Shown here: positions 44,139 to 54,591 of the stretch, piece after piece
How the letters are laid out: each line of letters begins with the position of its first letter
Position numbering within the stretch: position 1 is the first letter of the stretch
NCBI GenBank assembly: GCA_032622095.1
Contig: CP136067.1
Location: 125,585,030-125,649,029 of the forward strand
Direction: 5' to 3'
Length of the DNA stretch: 64,000 nt
From: Siphonodentalium dalli
Taxonomy: Eukaryota; Mollusca; Scaphopoda; Gadilida; Siphonodentaliidae
Made by a program: the position numbers and the translations under genes
The notes under the pieces: model-generated
What the model saw: only the letters and a program-made list of their open reading frames with translations
The model's database searches: none
Told to the model about the DNA's origin: nothing

Positions 44139-45800
44139 GGTCCGTACCCCATTTTCACCCCCTCGGGGTGGCACCCCCCCCCCCCCCCCGGTGATGGGTG
44201 GGGTCGGGGTGTTTCTAGGTGGTATTTGAGGCCGGCCACACACCCATGCCGTCAAATCGGTCGAAATCTTTACCGTTCTCGAAAATGGTCCGCACCCCAT
44301 TTTCACCACCGAGGGTGATGGGTGGGTGGGGGGGTCGGGTGATTCTAGGTGGTATTTCGGAGGGCCACCCACCAATCCCGTCAAATCGGTCGAAATCCTT
44401 ACCGTTCTCGAAAATGGTCCGCACCCCATTTTCACCCCCTCGGGTGATGGATGGGGTCGGGGTGTTTCTATGTGGTATTTGGGGCCGGCCACCCACCCAT
44501 GCCGTCAAATCGGTCGAAATCCTTACTATTCTCGAAAATGACCCGTACCCCATTTTCACCCCCTCGGAGGGCACCCCCCGGGGTGATGGGTGGGGGTTCG
44601 GTGTGTTTATGAGTGGTATTTTGGGGCCGGCCACCCACCCATGCCGTCAAATCGGTCGAAATACTCACCGTTCTCGAAAATGGTCCGTACCCCACTTTCA
44701 CCCCCTCGGTGGAACCCCCCGGGAGTGATGGGTGGGGGTCGGGGTGTTTCTATGTGGTATTTGGGGCCGGCCACCCACCCATGCCGTCAAATCGGTCGAA
44801 ATCACTATATACCGTTCTCCAAAATGGTCCATACCCTATTTTCACCCCCTCGGGGTGGCACCCACCAGGGGTGATGGTGGGGGTCGGGGTGTTTATATGT
44901 GGTATTTGGGGCCGGCCACCCACCCATGCCGTCAAATCGGTCGAAATCCTTACCATTCTCGAAAATGGTCCGTACCCCAGTTTAACCCCTCGGGGTGGCA
45001 CCCCCCCCCCCCCCGGGTGATGGGTGGGGGTTCGGGGTGTTTATAAGTGGTATTTGGGGCCGGCCACCCACCATGCCGTCAAATCGGTCGAAATCCTTAC
45101 CGTTCTCGAAAATGGTCCGAATCCCATTTTCACCCCCTCGGATGGCACCCCCCGGGAGTGATGGGTGGGGGTCGGGGTGTTTCTATGTGGTATTTGGGGC
45201 CAGCCACCCACCCATGCCGTCAAATCGGTCGAAATCCTTACCGTTCTCGAAAATGGTCCGTACCCCATTTTCACCCCCTCGGGGTTGCACCCCCGGGGGT
45301 GATGGGTGGGGGGTCGGGTGTTTCTATGTGGTATTTGGAGCCGGCCACCCACCCATGCCGTCAAATCGGTCGAAATCCTTACCGTTCTCGAAAATGATCC
45401 GCACCCCATTTTCTCCCCCGCGGGTGGCACCCCCGGGGGTGATGGGTGGGGTCGGGGTGTTTCTAAGTGGTATTTGGGGCCGGCCACCCACCCATGCCGT
45501 CAAATCGATCGAAATCCTTACCGTTCTCGAAAATTGTCCATACCCCATGTTCACCCCCTCGGGGTGGCACACCCCCCCCCCCGGGAGTGATGGGTGTGGG
45601 ATCGGGGTGTTTCTAGGTAGTATTTGGGGCCGGCCACCCACCACCCATGCCGTCAAATCGGTCGAAATCCTTACCGTTCTCGAAAATGGTCCGTACCCCA
45701 TTTTCACCCCTTCGGGGGTGATGGGTGGGGGTCGGGGTGTTTCTAGGTGGTATTTGGGGCCGGCCACCACCCATGCCGTCAAATCGGTCGAAAGCGACAT
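44139..45800 (+). repeat. GC-rich ~140-bp satellite, 12 units
   Basis: Landmark gccgtcaaatcggtcgaaat occurs 12 times from 44249 to about 45774 at intervals of 123-151 bp. Each unit reads ggtccgtaccccattttcac, a variable C/G-run segment (cctcggggtggcaccccc), gatgggtgggggtcggggtg, tatgtggtatttggggccgg and ccacccacccatgcc. Length variation sits in the C and G runs. The unit lacks stop codons in several frames, giving long mutual overlaps on both strands (up to 274 codons); these are not genes. The array lies in intron 1. Confidence 0.92.
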
Positions 45801-46639
45801 TTGTGAAAATAAGGAATAAGGAATAGGGAATAAGTTCCAAATGTCATGTTCGTCCAAATGTGTACGTGGTATTGACGTGTGGATTTTCGTAAATTTAGTT
45901 GTTACGATACATGTATCGCCAACCGTAGGCATGTTACTATCATGTGCCAAATTCAGTCAATCAGGTATAGGCTATATATTTTTTGTTCAACCAGCTAGCA
46001 CTCCACCCCCCCCCCCCCCCCCACTACACTCCTCTCACCAACTTCCTGCAGTGACATGGCTGCATCGGCGAATGTAATTATGTGATTGTCACTCACTCAT
46101 GTATATAATCTATACTAGAAAAACCACCGATGTCAGGATTTAGTTGATCTAACTCATTATTACAGTAAATATTACTTATTTCCATGTTTGTAACCACTTC
46201 TATATGCATATATATATATCAGGAAACCAAGTAAAATGCGTCATTTTGAATGCAATATTAAAATATTTCCTCAGGGCAGGCCTCCGAACCCCCCTCCCCT
46301 CGTGTGTTCTCCCCCACTTACTGCTTTGCAGCTCGGATAATGCTTCACAGCATATGTAAATTGTGCCCATATTATTCGACCGAACGCATAATTGTATGAC
46401 CGTTACGCCCCTGCACTCGGTAAAGATACACATTAAACGTAAACAGCGGAGAAAAGATGAATTCGCGGAACAAATCAAAAATAATAATTATGGCATAAAT
46501 AAAATACACCCAATGTAGACGGGCGAACCAAATTTTCACCACTCGTGCTATTGTGGTTTTAACCACTCGCCAAAAGCCTCGTAGTTAAAACCACGATTCC
46601 ACTCGTGGTGAACATGCAGTACTCTCGGCTATATAGTAT
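45801..46639. other. Intron 1 sequence with a C-run
   Basis: Contains a run of about 17 C at 46005-46021. No coding signal was recognised and no repeat partner seen. Confidence 0.4.
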
Positions 46640-48310
46640 ATGGGTTTGAAAGTGTTTGACACGCAGGTATTTTGGCGAAGTTAGAATCATATGGAGTTGT
46701 GGGTCTGACTTGGTTATCATATTATATAAGCACCGCATACAAGGTGTCCTCGTAGGAACCACTTTTTCTGAAAACAAGCTTATTCATGCTGGAGCCCCCA
46801 GTGCTAAGTTCTGGCCCCATCATATTCCTTGTATCTATCGATGATTTGGCAGATAACCTGCATTCTTTAGCGCGATAACATGCCGATGATACTTGCCTAA
46901 CTAGGCTGTTAGTCACAAAGAGCATGACGAATTCTTGTATACGGTAAATAGAGATCTCAATGTAATACATAAATGTTCCAGTCAGCTTAATCCTTTAAAA
47001 CGTGTTTTTTGTGTGTGGATAATTTACGGTCTCATCGGAAAAAATAAGACATTATTTTGAAAATAGCATTGTATTTAATGCCATTCCTCCCAATATCTGA
47101 ATCACAAAAACATCTGGGACTACAAATCAATTTGAATCTGGGCTGGGATCTTCAAATAAACATATCGCCCGTGAGTGAGTGGCTGCACGCATATCCGGCT
47201 TAACCCTTTACCCAACAAACCGGCCAAAACCGGCCAAATAAAGCTTCAACAGCCTAAAATATCTTCGGTCTGTCTCAATAGAACCATACAAATATGGATA
47301 TCATTGGAATCGGCTCCTTGACCACATTGTGATAGTTACAGTTAGCTCTGTGCCAATGCATTCTCTTATATATGCGAGTCGACCATAGGTCGCCTCGCAT
47401 ATATAAGAGAATGCATTGGCCTAAAATAAATCCTTTTTTTAACACTTTTTACCATTTTTTCTTACATTCTTTAACAATTTTATAATTTTTAATGTGTTAA
47501 GCCAATGCATTCTCTTATATATGCGAGGCGACCTATGGTCGACTCGCATATATAAGAGAATGCATCGGCACAGGGTCCTTCTGTTGGGTAAAGGGTTAAG
47601 AAAGCTTAAATTTAAACTGTCAAGGGAAACATTATTGCTGATATACAATGCATAATACTACCTCTCTTCGAGTACCGTAACGTTATTTGGGATTGTGCAC
47701 CCAACAAACGCATCGAAACTCTTGATAAATTGCAGTTTGAAGCTGCTGGAATCATCAGCGAGTTAACGTTCTGCTTCAAATAAACGACTTCCGACAGAAG
47801 TTGGTTGGATATCACTTGGAGATAGAAGACACACACATACGTGGGCGCTTTCGACAAAATTTAAGTCACAAAGCCTCTTCATACTTGAATATATTTTGCC
47901 CGAACGTGTATATAGGGAATAATAAATGTCATAGCTCAGATTTCCTGAGAAATTTAAGTCTTTGGGAGGGACTCATTTTCCCCGCCATAGTAAAACAGTG
48001 AAATTTGCTTCCAGACGAAACGAGGAAATTCGAGTCAAAGGTTTGCGAGAAAATTAAAGTCATAAACCGCCGGAAGGGTTTAATGTGGGAGATAGAAAAT
48101 CCAATAGATTCCATTGTAGACGGCGAAATAATTGTTGTAAACTAAATTTTGATAAATATCTGAATTATATTCACCCATCCCCTATTTGTACTTGTGGATA
48201 CCAAGACTAATTTCATTTCATATTTGTTTGCATGTGCCCTATGCACTTGTTACAGAGACATATATAATGCGCGATCATTTTGATCGCCTTGGAATAAGAG
48301 TCTTAACAAC
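46640..48310 (+). pseudogene. LINE ORF2 remnant (RT to C terminus), split by a MITE
   Basis: Plus strand, many frame breaks. Readable blocks in order: ILAKLESYGVVGL; SENKLIHAGAPSAKFWP, where the usual PQGS box is altered; FLVSIDDLADNLHSL; HADDTCLT (the catalytic ADD box); SESQKHLGLQINLNLGWDL; then after the insertion at 47200-47599 RKLKFKLSRETLLLIYN; ILPLFEYRNVIWDCAPN; LDKLQFEAAGIIS; TEVGWISLGDRRHTH; and WEGLIFPAIVKQ*NLLPDET (TGA for Trp). A final ICTCGYQD Cys motif follows near 48187. This is a CR1/Jockey-type ORF2 lacking the endonuclease. It lies in intron 1 against the host gene's orientation. Confidence 0.8.
47200..47599. mobile_element. TTAA-flanked piggyBac-type MITE with paired hairpins
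   Basis: The ends read TTAA-CCCTTTACCCAAC and GTTGGGTAAAGGG-TTAA, inverted and flanked by TTAA. This matches the TTAA target and CCC...GGG tips of piggyBac-superfamily elements. Inside are two 69-nt hairpins (47352-47420, 47501-47569) with arms gccaatgcattctcttatat, the same as in the element at 876-1337. It interrupts the LINE reading frame: LINE sequence ends at WLHAYP and resumes with RKLKFKLS directly after. No transposase is encoded. Confidence 0.85.
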
Positions 48311-48325
48311 TGAAAATTACTTTTC

Positions 48326-48475
48326 GGAGACACCAGCGCTTCCTATGGAGACACCAGCGCTTGCTATGGAGAAACCAGCGCTTCCTATGGAGACACCAGC
48401 GCTTCCTATGGAGACACCAGCGCTTCCTATGGAGACACCAGCGCTTCCTATGGAGACACCAGCGCTTCCTATGAT
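48326..48475 (+). repeat. 21-bp minisatellite, ~7 units
   Basis: tggagacaccagcgcttcct with a following a repeats about seven times with single-base variants (gagaaacca, cttgcta). Because 21 is a multiple of three, one frame reads METPALP repeatedly, but the upstream part is decayed LINE and no gene start or splice context supports expression. Confidence 0.92.
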
Positions 48476-48476
48476 A

Positions 48477-48866
48477 TTAAAGTGATGAGAAACACCCTAG
48501 TAGGGTGACCAAATAGAAATGGTGAATTATCTTCCTCAAAGTAGTTATATTTTACAAATATTATTTCCAAATTGACAACACACACCGTCATTGTTATATA
48601 TTAATCAAATGCAGTGACTTTAGATGGTGAAATCATTTTCGTAAGTTTATCGCCGATAGTTGCGTCCCGAATCTAGGCGTAAATATTTACATTTGAGCGT
48701 AGTTCGGACGATGTTTTCTTTGGAGTGACACGATCAATTTGCTTCAGATTTTCGGCTATGATAGTAGAATGTTACTTTCTCCCAGTTGGCATGGTGCCTC
48801 AATACTATTAACTTACCAGATTCACGTACCCGAGCAAGTGCATAATATGTCTTTAATACTGAATTA
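48477..48866 (+). repeat. Dispersed repeat, copy 2 (~390 bp)
   Basis: Direct copy of 5864-6213, with the same order of landmark words (caaagtagttatatt, ttgacaacacacac, tatattaatcaaatgcagtg, cgccgatag, cagttggcatgg). It begins directly after the 21-bp minisatellite and carries about 30 extra bases in the middle (gatggtgaaatcatttt). Confidence 0.7.
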
Positions 48867-49775
48867 TTCAGGATAGTGCAGTCATACGTCAATGCTTCCA
48901 ATAGAATTGAAGACTGACCTTCAATTGTATATTGAGACCTCAATTGGAGTGTTTCCAAATCAGATGGATATGTGGTGAGAGTCCCTTCCTATCACCAGTG
49001 GAACACGGATGACGGATTTTTTCCAAACTTATTGGCTCAGATTGTATTTGTATTGTCAATGCCATCTTCTGTATTTCTATCATTTGTAACATTGTTGAGA
49101 GAGGAGCAACTGTAAGCTGAGTTAAGCTTGATAAATATGTTTAAACGGACATGGCTCATTCGAGTTTCCAAATGTTTTCTACGTAATGTGGACGGATGTT
49201 TAAGATAGGCTAACAATGCCCGAACTATCTGGGAAATAATTACCATGGTCACCAGGGGGGGGGGGGGGTCGGCAACAAAATTCCGTATATAGGGCCGGGG
49301 TGGGTGGGTGGTCCAGAGGCCGAAAAAATTGTGCTTGTAAATATTTTCCAACATGGGTTTTTTTCAAACAATTTACAAGTACTAACCATGTAATGTTGTT
49401 TGTAATCATGTTAGTACCATGTTTGTTGGTATAGGGCTATATAGGCAGCTATAGTGACTCTTTAACCTCATATTTAGCAACATTCTGGATTTCACAGGAT
49501 CCCGGCCCACTTCACAGTGGACCACCGTAATACCGTTCAGGAAACTTATGATCAATGGAAGAAATATTTAGTAACAAAATTAATATATTGCCTGAATAAA
49601 AGTAATAAAACAAAAAAACTGTATCACAAATTGGATACTATATGGTGAATACTCAATGACGACTAGATATCATTAACCTAATTGTTGCATAACATGAAAT
49701 TGAAAAGGGTATCTCATAAATTTCTTATGTCTAAAATACTGTCTTGTTCTGGCATGTAATCAAATTCATTCCTTC
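48867..49775. other. Intron 1 sequence with a G-rich segment
   Basis: 49250-49330 holds a 14-G run and cggggtgggtgggtggtcc followed by gaaaaaattgtgc. Similar G-rich segments occur near 57645 (ccggggtgggtgggtgatcg) and 58060 (cgggggtgggtgggtccc), suggesting a short dispersed repeat. No coding sequence. Confidence 0.45.
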
Positions 49776-51108
49776 TAGTGTAGGTAGTTAGTGACAAAAA
49801 ATGCTCGGATCGATACAAGTCGGATAAAAGCGCCATTTTTTAGTATCTTGTAGGACAGCATCTCTAGTCTAGGAATTTTCTCAAGAACCAACTTTTCGAC
49901 CGACGTAGAGCCGAAAATTCAAGATGGCGCCCAAGATGGCCGCCGGTTTGACGGTGGCACACCTAATAGATTTGCTTCTTGATTTGATATGGTAAATATA
50001 AGAATTCCTCAACACTATCTAATAATAGTGTTCATAGAATACCAACCGCGACTTTTAGTTGAAAAATGGCCACAATTATTCAAGATGGATGCCAAAATGG
50101 CGGCCAAAACATGAGAAATTGTGTTTTTTCCTTATTTTAATTTTAAATACTTTACAATTTTCGAGATAATATAAGAGAAGATATCAACTATGTGTTCATT
50201 ATTCGATGGGATAATTTCTGTGGAAGAGTTATGCACATTAAAGGTGAAGCAGTATTGTTCGTTCTGGTAGAAATGTGAGGTAGAATATGTGCTATATAAA
50301 ATAAATGAAATTATTGTCAGACTGTGTTTCATTCTGTAAATTCTTAATAACCAACCGTGAATGACCCTGATGTCATCAATTCCATTTGCGACACTACTAT
50401 ATGGTTGGATCAATTGAATAAACATTTGTATGTCGAGATGTTTACAAATAAAAAATCAATTTAGTAGTGGATTTACCACGAAATTAGGAAACACTAAATG
50501 ACAGACCCCCTACTCATCAAACTCAATTTAGTTCTCAAAAACAAGAACATATGGAAGGTATTATGCAACATATCTTCATCATCAGGCCTCGTATTCAAAT
50601 TACCAATACTTAAATTCAGTGTTTTTATGTCTAATTATACACAACATGATTGAAGCGTATACCCGAAAGTATAGTTGAGATCGGAGTAAGAAATAATATT
50701 ATTTCCTTGTATCATTTAGTGTCCTCAATTATTTCAGCAACATAACATGAAACACAATCATGCGAATAGCGCAGATTCAATAATATATACATTAGTGCAA
50801 TGTATTGCATATATATGCATATGTATAATTTTGAGTGTTATATTGTTGCTGGGATATAATCCAGGGGGCCATGTGGTGGGAAGATGGGATCAGTAAATTT
50901 GAAAATACACTTTGTTTTAATAAACTGAATTGAACAATTCACTACTCACAATCACATACATGGAAGTTTGCTTTTTGAACATTTGCACCTGGAACAAACC
51001 GATTTGCAAACAAATTTAATCAATTCGGTGCACACTCTAGCCACCTCTGTGGTTGTCAACCATACAAGAACAAAAGAATCGTCAATAAATTTCCACCCGA
51101 AGTAGTCA

Positions 51109-51833
51109 CACTGGGGGAAAACTGTTTCACCAGAATCGATTATATCACCCTTCCGGTTCCGTCTCTATCAAATAAGTTCCGACTCTTTCGCGGTTTGTTA
51201 AAAAATATTCAAAGTTTTGATAGGATGTTTATACACTGAATGTCAATACAGAAAGTATTCTCCAATAACAATCGACAGATTAGGTCTTTGTACGTGCTTA
51301 GTGATGATAGCAATGCAATAGCTGATTGTGGTGCACATTTAGAGACGTGCATTTGTGTGTATTTCCCACGAGAATTAAGCAACAGTTTAATGCTCAGATT
51401 TTCAGCCTCATCACATTTAAATTGGGCTGGAACTTGTTAGGTTTTATGATCGAACATTATAGGTTAATATAATGTCCTGGTGTTCGATCACACAATGAGA
51501 CATGTTCCAGCCCAACTAAAAGTATCAAGGCCGATAAACTTATCATCAAATTGCTGCTTAATTTACATAGGAAATGCACAAAAACGCATTATGCCTCAAA
51601 GTGTGCACAAAAATAGCTGATTTCGCATTATTATCATCAATAAGCACGAGCAAAGACCTAATCTACGGATATTTGTTTAGAAAATAGATCTGTTTTGACA
51701 TTTAGTGTATAAATGGCGGTCAACACTTTGAAAACAGTTGTGTTAAATCGCGAAAGAGTCGGGCCTTAGTTCGATAGATACAAAACCGAAAAGGCGATAG
51801 AATCGATTCTTGTGAAACAGTTTCCCTCCAGTG
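51109..51833. mobile_element. Foldback inserted in the left arm
   Basis: A second, inner palindrome centred near 51467 with arms of about 360 bp. The tips are cactgggggaaaactgtttc and its inverted copy ending tttccctccagtg, and the arms include gggctggaac, tgttcgatca and gactctttcgcg in mirrored order. The right arm of the surrounding element lacks it and shows the unoccupied sequence (complement of gacgtctttggatgg). Flanks agtca/agtct suggest a 4-5 bp target duplication. Non-coding. Confidence 0.75.
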
Positions 51834-52439
51834 AGTCTGGTGCTGGAAACTTTGCATCTATTATGGGGCTTACAGTCCATATACCAGCCTGATGTATACT
51901 AGTAGCACAATTTCTTTGGTGGTAACTGTTCGTGTGCACGGCCTTTGCTGAACATTTCATGTCTATCTTCATTAACTGAGGTCAGGTTCGCAGATTTGTC
52001 ATAAACAATCACGACGAGATGCTAAATACACTCAAATAATGGTGATGAAACATCAAGTACCACAAAAGGATTCCTCGTAATTGACATCAAGCATTCTGTT
52101 GCTCTGGGTAAGCTTTTCAAGCATCCCAAAATGTGCGCTTACCATTACCAAAGAAAAGGGGAGTTGAGTCGCATCCTGATATCACATGGAAATGATGGAA
52201 TATTGGAAGCACAGTTGAATTTTCTGAGCCCAATTGAATTGTACATATCAACTATGTTGCGGATAACATGGGATTTAGACTTGTCGAAAGACACCGTTTC
52301 AAATCTTTGCATTGGAGTAGCTTAGCATGCAGATGTCACACTAGAATCACGATAATATCCTTGTAAATATCCTTGTACAATAATCGATGAATAATGAGTT
52401 TGTAGCATATGAGATATATGTCCGACTAATCTACTGTCA

Positions 52440-52954
52440 GCTTCTTCATATGTGCATCCAAAGAGAATAGGTTCCACATTAGGACCGCGTTGTCATCCTC
52501 CGTTGTGAAGATGGTTTTTCCTGTTAGGGTTTCCAATTTAAAGAGACATTCATTGACCAATGCAAACAATACTTGCTTGTTGGTGGTGTTTCTTAGAAAG
52601 TCATTCCAATTCGGTGGAATTTTTGTGGTAAGCCCCCACCTTACATCGAATGCCACAACCACGTTTCTCTCACGTTCCTGTTTTGATACTAACCTATATT
52701 TACCTGTCCAAAACCAAGTCAAGTATTCTACTATCTGGGAGCTGCATCATAACATATGGAATAAACGTTGTGCTGATATACATTGAGAAGGTATGCCCGA
52801 CTTCAGGTCTCAGTAAGTGTATCAGAGCACCCCCGTCGAACACCTTACACTCGACCTTTGGATTTGGCTCTGCAGTGTCTATGTAGTTTGAATCGGATGG
52901 GACCTTCATGCAGCTTAGGAAGTCACATTGATTTCCGCCCCTGCTTTCGCCCAC
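52440..52954 (-). pseudogene. Transposon cargo protein (unnamed family), broken
   Basis: Minus strand, several frames. Readable blocks are QCDFLSCMKVPSDSNYIDTA, EPNPKVECKVFDGGALIHLL, FIPYVMMQLPDSRILDLV, then KIPPNWNDFLRNTTNKQVLF and TEDDNAVLM. I know this series (KVxDGxAxxHxLxP ... FIPYL ... R(I/L)DxVWD ... PGNWxDFLR) as a repeat-associated protein common in cnidarian and mollusc genomes. I cannot assign it a biochemical function. The strong sequence order shows real descent; frame changes near 52690-52720 show inactivation. It occupies the unpaired centre of the 4.8-kb palindrome, so it is probably that element's own gene. Confidence 0.65.
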
Positions 52955-54591
52955 TTTCGATATAGATGGGGAACCGCTGGTTTTCGTGTGAGAAGAACAT
53001 ATATTTCATATGCTACAAACCGATAATTTTCGATTATTGTGCACACTGTTGACACATATATTATCGTGATCATGTTGGGACATCTGTATGCGATGCTTTT
53101 TCAATGCAAACATTTGAAACTGTTTGTCTTTCGAGAAGTCTATACCCCATGTTACATACAACATAGTTGATACGTGCAATTCAATGGGCTAACAAAAATT
53201 CAACTGTACTTCCAATATTCCATCCGATATCAGGATGCGACTCAACTCCCTTTTTCCTTGGTAAGGGTAAGCGCAATTTTGGGATGCTTGGAAAGCTTAG
53301 CTCACAGAATGCTTGACGCCCATACGAGGAATCCGTGTGTGGTTCTTGATGTTTCATCACCACTGTTTGAGTGTATTTAGCATTTCGTTGTGATTGTTTA
53401 TGACAAATCTGTGAAATTGACCTTAGTTAATGAAGCAAGACATGAAATGTTCAGCACAGTTCAACATATATATATATCAGGCTGGTATCTGGACTCTACT
53501 AGTAAGCCCCATAGCACATGTAAAGTTTCCAGTACCTGACGTCTTTGGATGGAAATTGATTGGCGGTTCTTTTGTTACTGTTTGGATGACAACCCAGAAG
53601 CAGCTAAAGAGTGCACAGAGTTGATTAAATGTGTTTGCAAATCGGTTTGTTCCAGGTGCAAATGTTCAAGAAGCAAACTTCCATGTACGAAGTTGTGCAG
53701 ATGTGGTTGTGAGAAGTGAATTGTTAAATAGAGTTTATTAAAACAAAGTGTATTTTCAAATTTCAAAGTATTGGTAATTTGAATACGAGGCCCGATGATG
53801 AAGATGTGTTGCAGAATACCATAAATATGTTCCTATTTTGAGAACCGAATTGAGTTTGACGATTATGGGTTTTGTCATTTGGTGTTTCCTAATTTCGTGA
53901 TAAATCCACTACTAAATTGATTTTTTATTTGTTAAAATCTCGATATTCAAATTTGTATTCAATTGATCCAACCATATAGTAGTGTCACAAATAGAATTGA
54001 AGACATCAGAACCATTCATGGTTCGTTTCTAAGCATTTACAGAATGAAACCCTGTCTTAGAATAATTTTGCTCATTTTACATAGCATATATTCTACCTCA
54101 CATTTGTACCAGAACAAACTATACTACTTCGCCTTTAGTGTGCATGACTCTTTCACAGAGGTTATTCCATCGAATAATCAACACATTGTTGATATCTTCT
54201 CTTATATTATCTCGAAAATTGTAAAGTATTTAAACAAAAATAAGGACAAAACCAAACATTTCCATGTTTTGGCCGCCATTTTGGCATCCATCTTGAATAA
54301 TTGTGGCCATTTTTCAACTAAAAGTGTGGGCTGTTATTCGGTAACCACCATTCTTAGATAATAGGGTGGAATTCGTTATGTTTAACATATCTAATTGAGA
54401 AGCAAAACTATTAGGTGTACCATCGTAAAACCGGCGGCCATCTTGGACGCCATCTTGAATTTTCGGCTCTACGTCGGTCAAAAAGTTGGTTCTTGAGAAA
54501 ATTCCTAGGCTAGAGATGCTGTCCTACAAGATATGAAAAAATGGCGCTTTTATCCGACATGTATTGATCAAAACGCTAACTACCTACACTA

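Larger units (their letters stand above)
49776..54591. mobile_element. 4.8-kb nested palindromic DNA element
   Basis: The tips are TA-GTGTAGGTAGTTAG and CTAACTACCTACAC-TA. The arms extend inward for well over 1 kb: for example accaacttttcgaccgacgt and gccgaaaattcaagatggcg at 49890-49930 against 54430-54500, ccatatagtagtgtc-type words at 50390 against 53975, and catcaagtaccacaaaagga at 52050 against 53345. The right arm runs about 53040-54589. The left arm runs 49778-52400 and is longer because of two insertions (about 50605-50895 and 51109-51833). The central 0.6 kb carries coding remnants on the minus strand. TA at both tips suggests a TA target site. The whole element sits in intron 1. Confidence 0.8.

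Noticed and set aside
44215-45950. Overlapping open frames of up to 274 codons on both strands
   Set aside because: They are translations of the 140-bp GC-rich array; the frames mirror each other, repeat GHPPMPSNRSKSLPFSKM-like units and lack any splice or start context.
48186-48485. 99-codon frame ending in METPALP repeats
   Set aside because: The repeats come from a 21-bp minisatellite and the upstream part is the decayed C terminus of a LINE in another frame.
52490-52786. 98-codon plus-strand frame
   Set aside because: Antisense shadow of the minus-strand KVFDGGA/NWNDFLR remnants, which carry the family signal.
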